This document shows, piece after piece, positions 6,964 to 14,060 of a stretch of 21,603 nucleotides of DNA. Numbering within the stretch: the first letter of the stretch is position 1; each line of letters starts with the position of its first letter. Below the pieces are notes generated by a model, which saw nothing but the letters and a program-made list of their open reading frames with translations, was not told the origin of the DNA and made no database searches. The DNA is from Flammeovirgaceae bacterium UBA5008 (lineage in GTDB: Bacteria; Bacteroidota; Bacteroidia; Cytophagales; Cyclobacteriaceae), in the NCBI GenBank assembly GCA_002398365.1, contig DGYK01000031.1:193477-215079 (forward strand), in the 5' to 3' direction. Both the position numbers and the translations under genes were made by a program.

Positions 6964-9306
6964 CTAATTTTTAATGTCCCACTCTTCTTCGTCCTGTACT
7001 TTGACCGAATCCGATACTTGCGTGAACTTACCGCAGTCAAATGAAACGTCTACCCCATTGGAAGGACGCTTGAAAAATCCTTTCGTTACACCTGATTTAG
7101 GATCAGCATAGGTTTTCACCATGTACTTATCCCAAATAGGGCGAGCGGTGCGGCTACCTTGTCCAAAATCCCACGAAGGGAAGTGCACAGCACGCTCATC
7201 GCCACCTACCCACACGCCTGTTACTAAGTTGTGCGTTACACCCATGTACCAACCATCTGATGCATCGTTGGTGGTTCCGGTTTTTCCTCCCACTTCGTTG
7301 TCTTGCAAGATGACGGGACTTAATCCGCGCGATGAACCTCCTTGTTCTTCCACGCCACCTTTCAACATATAAATCATGCGGAAGGCTGTTTGTTCATCGA
7401 TGGCCTGTTTGGTTTTGGGAACAAAGTTTTCGATTACGTTTCCGTTTTTATCTTCAATGCGCGAGATGAAAAATGGTTGTGTGTTGATACCTCCATTCAC
7501 GAAGGTGCTGTAAGCACCCACCATCTCAAACAACGAAACATCGCTGGTGCCAAGACATAGGGATGGCACCGCATCTAAATGACTTTCGATACCCATGCGG
7601 TGTGCAAACTCAACCACATTCTCTTCACCGAGTTCTTTCATCAGCTGTGCAGAGATAGCATTTACCGATTGTGCCATCGCCTGACGGATGGTCATCTCTT
7701 TCCCTGAACCTCTGGTTCCATTAGAGTTCATGGGGTACCAAGGTGGTTGGCCGGGAATGGTAAATTGAGGAGAGATGTCTTTCATCTTGTAGCAAGGAGA
7801 ATAATTGTTTTCCATTGCCAAGCCATAGATAAATGCTTTGAACGTAGAGCCCGGCTGGCGCTTACCTTGGCGTACGTGATCGAACTTAAAATACTTGTGA
7901 TTGAAACCACCTACCCATGCTTTGATGTGACCCGTGTTTGGATCCATGGACATCAAGCCGGTTTGTAAAAAGCGCTTGTAATAGTTGAGCGAGTCGAAAC
8001 TGCTGAAGGTAGTATCACGCTCTCCATTCCAAGTGAAAATCGTCATTGGTTTTTTCAGCTTGAGCATGATTTTCAGTGAGTCTGAGTTTTCGCCATATTT
8101 CTCTACATACATTTTATACGCGTCACTTTGCTTGATGCGTTTTTGAAGAAAGTCTTTGATCTCTGCACCATTTTCATCTACCCACGGGTTGCGGTTTCTT
8201 CTTTTCCATTCGCTGAAAAACTTTCCTTGCAAATCTTTCATGTGTTCGTTCACCGCCTCTTCCGCATACTTTTGCAAGCGACTATCAATGGTAGTATAAA
8301 TTTTTAAACCTGAGTTGTAAAGGTCAATGCCCTTGTCGTTGCAATATTTGGTCAGATAATTTTGCAATACCGTGCGGAAGTACGTAGCCAGTCCTTCGTT
8401 TTGGTTTTGAACATTGTATGTCAGCTCGATCGGCAAAGACTTAATTGAGTCAAATTGGGCTCTGGTTTTAATCTTGTAGCCTTTCTTATAGATTTTGTAC
8501 AACACTTCGTTTCGTACTTGAGTAGCATTGTTTGGATTTCGTTTTGGATTGTAAAACGAAGGCGCTTGCAACATTCCTACTAACACAGCCGATTCCTGAA
8601 GATTCAGACTATCGGGGCTCTTGTTAAAATAAGTTTCTGCAGCCACTTTGATTCCAAAACTATTACTGCTGAAATCACACGTGTTTAAATACATCGCGAT
8701 GATTTCCTTCTTGGTGAAATTCTCTTCCAGATTGACAGCAATGATCCACTCTTTTGTTTTTTGAATGATCCTGCGCGGATATTTTCCAAGCTTCGCTAAT
8801 GTGCCATCCAATCCTTTTTCAGGATTGATGGTGTACAAATTTTTAGCCAACTGCTGGGTGATTGTACTGCCACCGCCAGCAGGGTTGAATGTAACTAAAC
8901 CTTTAATAACCCGAAAGAATGCAGGAAGATCTAAACCGGAGTGCTCATAGAAGCGGTGGTCTTCAGAAATCAACAACGTATTCACCAAGTCATCTGACAA
9001 TTCTTCATAATGTACCTGACTGCGGTTGTAGCGAAAGTATCTTCCTAATGAAACGCCATCGGCTGAGAGAATCTCAGATGATAAATCATTATCCGGATTT
9101 TCAATTTCTGCCAAACTGGGCATCCCCCCGAATAAGCCAAACAAGTCTACTTTTACACTTAAGATGTAAAGCGGCAAGCCGAGCATAAAGCACAGGAAAA
9201 GAATCCAGATGTACTTAATGGCCTTGGGTATCCAGGTCTTTTTTACCCGAAGGAATTTATTGACTTTGCTTTTGATAGTTCCGATCGAAGAAGGTGAGGT
9301 ACTCAT
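6964..9306 (-). CDS. mrcA: Penicillin-binding protein 1A, bifunctional glycosyltransferase/transpeptidase
   Basis: This 780-residue inner-membrane enzyme polymerises lipid II glycan strands and cross-links the peptides. A cytoplasmic basic N-terminus is followed by one membrane helix (about 30-52). The GT51 glycosyltransferase domain (about 75-255) carries SEDHRFYEHSG with catalytic Glu115, GGSTITQQLAKNLY (145-158) and the second glutamate, Glu186, in KEWIIAVNLE. The transpeptidase domain has the nucleophile Ser487 in GSTFK, SVN at 547-549 and KTGTT at 675-679. Length and motifs are normal for class A PBPs of Bacteroidota, and the C-terminal tail is acidic (DEEEWDIKN). Its first 50 bases overlap the 3' end of the PorW/SprE-like gene in another frame. 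No other in-frame ATG lies before the membrane helix, so the overlap is probably real and suggests coupled translation. Confidence 0.95.
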   Translation of the reverse strand: MSTSPSSIGTIKSKVNKFLRVKKTWIPKAIKYIWILFLCFMLGLPLYILSVKVDLFGLFGGMPSLAEIENPDNDLSSEILSADGVSLGRYFRYNRSQVHYEELSDDLVNTLLISEDHRFYEHSGLDLPAFFRVIKGLVTFNPAGGGSTITQQLAKNLYTINPEKGLDGTLAKLGKYPRRIIQKTKEWIIAVNLEENFTKKEIIAMYLNTCDFSSNSFGIKVAAETYFNKSPDSLNLQESAVLVGMLQAPSFYNPKRNPNNATQVRNEVLYKIYKKGYKIKTRAQFDSIKSLPIELTYNVQNQNEGLATYFRTVLQNYLTKYCNDKGIDLYNSGLKIYTTIDSRLQKYAEEAVNEHMKDLQGKFFSEWKRRNRNPWVDENGAEIKDFLQKRIKQSDAYKMYVEKYGENSDSLKIMLKLKKPMTIFTWNGERDTTFSSFDSLNYYKRFLQTGLMSMDPNTGHIKAWVGGFNHKYFKFDHVRQGKRQPGSTFKAFIYGLAMENNYSPCYKMKDISPQFTIPGQPPWYPMNSNGTRGSGKEMTIRQAMAQSVNAISAQLMKELGEENVVEFAHRMGIESHLDAVPSLCLGTSDVSLFEMVGAYSTFVNGGINTQPFFISRIEDKNGNVIENFVPKTKQAIDEQTAFRMIYMLKGGVEEQGGSSRGLSPVILQDNEVGGKTGTTNDASDGWYMGVTHNLVTGVWVGGDERAVHFPSWDFGQGSRTARPIWDKYMVKTYADPKSGVTKGFFKRPSNGVDVSFDCGKFTQVSDSVKVQDEEEWDIKN

Positions 9307-11836
9307 CCAGCGCTTTGGTTCTGTAAAAAGTTTGGAAATTATCTTTGGTAATTACAAAATTATAGAATTTATAATTGGAAAACGGCTTTGCGTTGGCCAG
9401 TTGAGCGAGAAATTTGTCAAAATAACTTAGGGCGGTTTCGCGATCCGCAAATTCCACGGTCATGGTAAGCGTTTTATCATCCGTTAAGGCCAGATTGCTG
9501 GTGGTTAACTTCAAGTTTTTCCATTGCCCGCTGTTGAATTGATCCAGCGCATCGGCTACGGGGTTGGTAATCCGGTCGCTACTCTTGTAAACGACTACAA
9601 AATAATGTGGGCCGGTCGTGGTTGTACTGTATTGAATTCCCTTGGCCCGTTCCAGTTTGTCCAACAATGCTTTTGAGGAGGCGAGCAATTCTTCTGCGTA
9701 AGCTTTTATAGGCTCGCTCGGATATTTCTTAATAAAGCTTTCCAACTCGAATTGATATTTGGCTACATCTTCGGTTCTACCGGTGATCAAAACTTTTAAC
9801 AATTCAAGCTGAGGGGTAAAATTGGTTTCGCCCACCTGCACCGCCTGCTCTACTTTATCTTGCGCGGCCCGCAAATTGTTCTTTTGGAAGAGGGCGTACG
9901 CTTCCTTGTAAATCAGTTTTTGCTTCTCCGCTGCCACACTCGTTTCTTTCAGGTAGTTTGGATTGATGAGTATTTTGGCAAACGTGGAGTTGGGATGTTC
10001 TTTCTTTAAAAGATCTGCATACATGGCGGCCTTTACGGGGTCGGTCTCCTTATAGATCAGGTATAATTTGTAAAGTGACTCAGCTTCCAGTTCCGATTCA
10101 GGAAAACGATCCAACAACTTTTGATACGAGTCGGCTGCGTTCAATCGATCTTCCAGATTGAAGTAATAAAGGTCACCTAATTTAAAGTAGGCGTTTTCAA
10201 TTTTTGCCAACAACTCACTCTTTTGCTTTTCGGTGTAGGGCAGTGATTTCAAAAGTTTGCCGGCCTCATCTACTTTGGTGACGGGTGCACTTTCGGCTAC
10301 GGGAGTTGGTTTAGTGGTAACTTCAATAGGTTTTGTTTCAGCCACCGGTCGGTCGCTGATCACATTCGATTTGTTGGATCTTCGCCAGTTGTCTTCCAAT
10401 GGGATGGTTCCCCAAATGCGCTGAAACTCGGTTTGTCCGGATGCTACCAGCGCACTGTTTCCAAAATACCAATCGCTAGTGGTGGTTGATTCGTTGTTGT
10501 TGAAGGCAGAATTTTGAATGGAAGAAGATCCTGATCCGGAGTCGCTTCTCTTTTTTCTTTTTTTCGCAGAAGCGATTTTTTTGTCGCGGGCAGCGAAGGC
10601 CGAATCCAATTGCTTACGCAACAGGGTCGTATCCATCGCGGAGAGTCGCAGCAAGCTGTCGTTGACGGTGATGGTTTCGGTGTAGGTGACAAATTGCCCT
10701 AGCACTTCTTGTCTTTTTTTAATGGCGTTGTAGTTTTCAAACTCTTTGGGCAGCGTCATGATGGCACTGTCGTAATACAATTTTGCCTGCGAGTATTTCT
10801 TCAACGAATCAAAGTTGAGTTGACCTATCCGTAAAAAGGACTGCCCTTGGATGCGCTTGCTCGTGCCTGCGTGAGCGGCCAGTTTATATTTTACAATGGC
10901 TTCCGGCACAAAGCCTTGCTTGCGTTCAAACTCACCGTATTCAAAATAGATTTTGTCTTTGAACTCCTGGTTTTTGGCGTCCGCCAACAATTTTTCGAAC
11001 TGCTTGCGCACCAATTTAGAATCGCGCTTATCTTGAATATTGGCTACCTGAGCCATGTTCAATCGGGCATAAAAATCAATTTCATACTCCGGATTGGTAG
11101 TAAGGCATTTGCGATAAAAGTTGTAAGCCTCTGCATTGAAGCCCAGCTTTTGATAAACCTGTCCGATAATAAAGTAAATGCGACCCTTGCGATCTTTTCG
11201 AACCAATAAAGAATCGGCCAAAGAAAGATTTTGTACCATGTTGTTGTAATCATGACGCAACTGATAGAGATACGCTTTTTCAAGAAATAGTTTTTTTGAA
11301 TTCTCTTTGCTCAGCTTTTCTTTTTCCAGAAAGCGAAATACTTCATCGGCTCGCTCGTAGTCTCCTTGCTCGGTAAAGGTGCGCAGTAAATGCAAGAGCG
11401 CGGTGTGTCGTGTATCGGGTGAGGGGCTTTTGGTATTGACAAATTTGAACGTGAGAATGGCGTTTTGAAAATCGCACGCGTACAATCGGGCCAGCCCCAC
11501 CATAATATAATTGTCATCTACCCATTTACTGTTGGGATGACGTTGAATGGAGATGGAGGCCATCTTTATGATTTCCTCTGTATCTTTTACGTAGGTCTTC
11601 GCATTCGTAGTATCGAGTCCTGCAAAAAGTCGCAAGATTTCAGTGGGGTCGTCATCCAGCGTTTTAGCGATGAGCTTTTCTACTTCCAGTGCCTTTTCGC
11701 GGGCGTAATAGTATCCGTTGTATTGAGCGGTTACATTATGAAAGATGTTGCTAGTAATAGAGTTTTGTTCAACCGAGCATCCGGCCAATAAAAGCAGCAC
11801 ACCAAAGCACACCATGGTTTTGTAACGCCATTGCAT
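9257..11836 (-). CDS. porW/sprE: PorW/SprE-like TPR lipoprotein of the type IX secretion and gliding system
   Basis: This is a lipoprotein of about 859 residues. The signal peptide ends in the lipobox LLLLAGC with Cys at residue 20 when translation begins at the ATG at 11836 (MQWRYK). The frame is also open from an ATG at 11878, but that would make an unusually long 33-residue leader. Just after the cysteine come NIFHNVTAQYNGYYYAREKA, typical of the PorW/SprE family, then many TPR-like helical repeats through about residue 380. A lysine/serine-rich low-complexity stretch (KKIASAKKRKKRSDSGSGSS) and the motif WYFGNSALVASGQTEF..WG..PLEDNWRRS follow, then a second TPR region and a C-terminal domain. 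Family members are needed for gliding motility and type IX secretion in Flavobacterium johnsoniae (SprE) and Porphyromonas gingivalis (PorW). Assignment is by remembered family features. The gene runs directly into PBP1A. Confidence 0.75.
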   Translation of the reverse strand: MQWRYKTMVCFGVLLLLAGCSVEQNSITSNIFHNVTAQYNGYYYAREKALEVEKLIAKTLDDDPTEILRLFAGLDTTNAKTYVKDTEEIIKMASISIQRHPNSKWVDDNYIMVGLARLYACDFQNAILTFKFVNTKSPSPDTRHTALLHLLRTFTEQGDYERADEVFRFLEKEKLSKENSKKLFLEKAYLYQLRHDYNNMVQNLSLADSLLVRKDRKGRIYFIIGQVYQKLGFNAEAYNFYRKCLTTNPEYEIDFYARLNMAQVANIQDKRDSKLVRKQFEKLLADAKNQEFKDKIYFEYGEFERKQGFVPEAIVKYKLAAHAGTSKRIQGQSFLRIGQLNFDSLKKYSQAKLYYDSAIMTLPKEFENYNAIKKRQEVLGQFVTYTETITVNDSLLRLSAMDTTLLRKQLDSAFAARDKKIASAKKRKKRSDSGSGSSSIQNSAFNNNESTTTSDWYFGNSALVASGQTEFQRIWGTIPLEDNWRRSNKSNVISDRPVAETKPIEVTTKPTPVAESAPVTKVDEAGKLLKSLPYTEKQKSELLAKIENAYFKLGDLYYFNLEDRLNAADSYQKLLDRFPESELEAESLYKLYLIYKETDPVKAAMYADLLKKEHPNSTFAKILINPNYLKETSVAAEKQKLIYKEAYALFQKNNLRAAQDKVEQAVQVGETNFTPQLELLKVLITGRTEDVAKYQFELESFIKKYPSEPIKAYAEELLASSKALLDKLERAKGIQYSTTTTGPHYFVVVYKSSDRITNPVADALDQFNSGQWKNLKLTTSNLALTDDKTLTMTVEFADRETALSYFDKFLAQLANAKPFSNYKFYNFVITKDNFQTFYRTKALDEYLTFFDRNYQKQSQ

Positions 11837-12043
11837 GCGGATTATCCACTTGAATCGGGTAAGAGCTAAAACGGTCATTAACGGACTATAACGAGAAACA
11901 ATTCGAACTTAGTATAATGTAGAAAAGTCAAAACACATACCTGTAAAAGTAAAAAACACCCGGCAATAAATAAGCACTCCATTCACCGGTTAGCGAGTTC
12001 AAATCAGCTTCATCCATTGTTTTGGCAATACCGCCTCAACTTA

Positions 12044-12075
12044 TTGCAATGAATTGGAAGTATTGGCTAATTTTA
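12044..12075 (+). promoter_or_regulatory. Candidate promoter of the M23 peptidase-bactofilin pair
   Basis: A TTG at 12044-12046 is followed after 21 bases by TAATTTTA (12068-12075), a good fit to the Bacteroidota -33/-7 promoter. It predicts transcription starting near 12080. That places the upstream TTG codon at 12054 inside the promoter and favours the TTG at 12093 as translation start. Confidence 0.5.
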
Positions 12076-12092
12076 CCGCAAATTTTACTTTT

Positions 12093-12959
12093 TTGAAACC
12101 GAAGAAAACCCTTTCTGAACGACTCACCAACAAATATCAGCTGGTGATACGCAACGAAGATAACCTGGCCGAAAAGACCTCGATTGGTTTTACGTATGCC
12201 AAGTTATTGGTTGTAGCGGCAGCCATCTTCTTATTTATTTTCGTGGGAAGCCTTTTCTTATCAAAAACGTTGTTGGCAAAATGGTTTGACCCAAAGTATG
12301 AGCAAACCGAGCAAAACAAAAAGCTTTATGCACTGGCACTCAAGGTCGATTCGCTTTCGGTGGAGGTAGATCATAAAGACCAGTTCATTCAAAATTTACA
12401 GCGGATTTTGCGTGGCGATACTTCTTCCGGCTTTGTCGATCCGGCTAAATTATTGAACGTAAGCACAGAAACGGTCAAGCCAACCGGAAGTCTTCAATTA
12501 GCAGCGTCTGATTCACAATTCAGAAAAGAGTTTGAGCAAACAGAATATTCGTTGGTGTCGCTCAACGAGCGCAAATACCGCGACTTACAAGGATTCTTTT
12601 TCTTTACGCCCATCAATGGTTTCATTAGCGATAAGTATGATACCAAAAAAGCACACTTTGGCGTAGATGTAGTAGCCAAAACGAATGAGCCAGTAAAAGC
12701 GGTAGCAGATGGAACGGTGATCATGGCTTCGTGGACACAAGATGCAGGTTATGTGATTGCGGTGCAGCACCGTGGCAACCTGATTTCGGTCTACAAGCAC
12801 AATGCAGGATTATTGAAAAAAGTTGGTAATTTTGTCAACGCAGGAGATATTATCTCTATCGTTGGCAATAGTGGCGAGATGACGGACGGCCCCCATTTAC
12901 ATTTTGAATTGTGGCACAACGGCAACTCATTAAATCCGGAAGAATTTGTAACATTTTAA
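12093..12959 (+). CDS. M23-family (LytM) murein endopeptidase, membrane-anchored
   Basis: This is a 288-residue protein. One membrane helix (about 35-59) is preceded by a basic cytoplasmic start, so the catalytic part is periplasmic. A short coiled linker follows, then the M23 domain (about 175-288) with the zinc ligands HFGVD (His188, Asp192) and HLHFE (His270), plus His268 and His236 in VYKHN. M23 enzymes cut peptidoglycan cross-links or peptide bridges. No in-frame ATG exists near the start. I chose TTG at 12093, which gives MKPKKTLSERLTNKYQLVIR and lies just after a predicted promoter; the frame extends to another TTG at 12054. The bactofilin gene begins 10 bases after the stop. Pairing of an M23 peptidase with a bactofilin is a known arrangement in cell-shape control (as with CcmA and Csd1 in Helicobacter pylori). 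Confidence 0.88.
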   Translation: MKPKKTLSERLTNKYQLVIRNEDNLAEKTSIGFTYAKLLVVAAAIFLFIFVGSLFLSKTLLAKWFDPKYEQTEQNKKLYALALKVDSLSVEVDHKDQFIQNLQRILRGDTSSGFVDPAKLLNVSTETVKPTGSLQLAASDSQFRKEFEQTEYSLVSLNERKYRDLQGFFFFTPINGFISDKYDTKKAHFGVDVVAKTNEPVKAVADGTVIMASWTQDAGYVIAVQHRGNLISVYKHNAGLLKKVGNFVNAGDIISIVGNSGEMTDGPHLHFELWHNGNSLNPEEFVTF

Positions 12960-12969
12960 ACAACATGCC

Positions 12970-13395
12970 ATGTTAACTTCGAAAGAACAAAAGCGAGCAG
13001 CAGATGAGATCAGTAACTCTAGTAATGTTATTGGCAAGGGCACCATTTTAGAAGGCAATATTGAAACTTATGGTAACATCCGCATTGAGGGTAGAATCAT
13101 TGGTAACATTAAATCCAAATCAAAGGTGGCGTTGGGTAATTCCAGCCATGTAGAAGGTAACATCACCGCACAGAATGCCGACATTGAAGGCGAAGTAAAA
13201 GGGAAAGTAGATATTTCAGAAATGTTGGTGTTGAAGTCTACTGCAGTAATCAATGGAGATATTAGCACCGGAAAGCTGGTTGTAGAAAGTGGTGCGGTAT
13301 TCAACGGAAGTTGCAAAATGGGCGCAGCCATAAAAGATATTAAGTTGAGTGAGAACGGTGTTCGGTCACACGCGCAGGAAGCCAGACTCAACTAA
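12970..13395 (+). CDS. Bactofilin (polymer-forming cytoskeletal protein)
   Basis: The 141 residues form one bactofilin domain, a right-handed beta-helix (about 15-120). Regularly spaced short strands are visible: NVIGKGTILEGNIETYGNIR, EGRIIGNIKSK, VEGNITAQNADIEGEVKGKV and GDISTGKLVVESGAVFNGSC. Short polar tails flank the domain, as usual. Bactofilins polymerise without nucleotide into filaments that bind the membrane and place murein-modifying enzymes. The M23 peptidase encoded 10 bases upstream is the obvious partner. The ATG at 12970 fits the usual start. The transcript ends at a strong terminator shortly downstream. Confidence 0.95.
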   Translation: MLTSKEQKRAADEISNSSNVIGKGTILEGNIETYGNIRIEGRIIGNIKSKSKVALGNSSHVEGNITAQNADIEGEVKGKVDISEMLVLKSTAVINGDISTGKLVVESGAVFNGSCKMGAAIKDIKLSENGVRSHAQEARLN

Positions 13396-13417
13396 GATGA
13401 TTTAATCATGATATGAG

Positions 13418-13449
13418 AACCGTAGGTGAATCACCTGCGGTTTTTTTTT
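13418..13449 (+). terminator. Intrinsic terminator after bactofilin
   Basis: AACCGTAGGTG-AAT-CACCTGCGGTT forms an 11-bp stem with one G-U pair and a 3-base loop, directly followed by an unbroken run of T (13441-13449). It is the strongest terminator in the window. It ends only 7 bases before the ATG of the AtpZ/AtpI-like gene, so that gene needs read-through or a promoter inside this region. Confidence 0.85.
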
Positions 13450-13456
13450 GATAACC

Positions 13457-13657
13457 ATGCCTAAACTACCCGATAATAAGTTTTTAAAATACAGCAGCCT
13501 TGGCTTGCAATTGCTGGCTACCATCGGGGCAGCCGGATGGATTGGCTTTGAAATTGATTCGTATTTCCATTTCAGTTTTCCCGTATTTTTGTTGGGACTC
13601 ATACTCATTGCTTTTGTTGGAATGATGTACAAACTGTATCGCTCATTGAATGATTAG
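13457..13657 (+). CDS. AtpZ/AtpI-family membrane protein
   Basis: This 66-residue protein has two membrane helices (about 12-30 and 41-60) and the family motif GAAGWIGFEIDSYF (24-37) in the loop region. AtpI/AtpZ proteins are small companions of F1Fo ATP synthase, thought to help c-ring assembly or Mg2+/Ca2+ transport. In Bacteroidota this gene commonly lies between a bactofilin and atpB. Here bactofilin is present upstream but no ATP synthase gene follows. The ATG at 13457 is preferred; a TTG at 13448 lies inside the terminator T-run. It overlaps the next gene by eight bases. Confidence 0.8.
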   Translation: MPKLPDNKFLKYSSLGLQLLATIGAAGWIGFEIDSYFHFSFPVFLLGLILIAFVGMMYKLYRSLND

Positions 13658-14027
13658 TACGTATCGTTTTTTGGTGGGATTGATTGGCCTGGCGGCAGTA
13701 GTAATTTCCGCCACGTTATTTTTAGTTAAGTCAGGGGCGATCACATCTCCCAGTTTCGGGAATGCCACTACCATGGTGTTGACGCTGAGCACTGCCATTA
13801 TCTTTTTTTTCCTACAGCGAACTAATCCCGGTCAGCCGCTCGACTTTGTGCGCAACTTTATGCTCACTTTGGTATTGAAAATCATTTTGGGTGGATGCTA
13901 TGTGTTAGTGATTTTGCGCCTTGATCCAGCAGGAGCCAACACGAATGTCGCTTTCTTTATCGTAAGCTATATTTTGTTCACTGCGTATGAAATTGCCTGG
14001 TTTGCTATCCAAAAAAATGCCGAGTGA
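13650..14027 (+). CDS. Four-helix membrane protein, companion of AtpZ/AtpI
   Basis: This 125-residue hydrophobic protein has four predicted membrane helices (about 5-27, 38-56, 69-89 and 99-120) and short polar loops (RTNPGQPLDF, RLDPAGANTN). It starts inside the last codons of the AtpZ/AtpI-like gene (8-base overlap, ATGATTAG), so the two are translated together. The position matches the unnamed membrane protein often found before atpB in Bacteroidota, and a role in ATP synthase assembly is a reasonable guess. I recognise no catalytic motif. The lack of atpB downstream means that the connection to ATP synthase rests on remembered synteny only. Confidence 0.75.
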   Translation: MISTYRFLVGLIGLAAVVISATLFLVKSGAITSPSFGNATTMVLTLSTAIIFFFLQRTNPGQPLDFVRNFMLTLVLKIILGGCYVLVILRLDPAGANTNVAFFIVSYILFTAYEIAWFAIQKNAE

Positions 14028-14060
14028 TTCACAAGTTTCGTAACGATTAAACATTGTAGC

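Noticed and set aside
10444..10692. 82-codon frame on the same strand inside the PorW/SprE-like gene
   Set aside because: It lies in another frame of a long gene with clear domain content and has low-complexity composition typical of a shadow frame.
12049..12096. Fifteen-codon ATG frame before the M23 gene (MNWKYWLILPQILLF)
   Set aside because: Its ATG lies upstream of the predicted transcription start and the sequence overlaps the promoter; there is no further evidence for a peptide.
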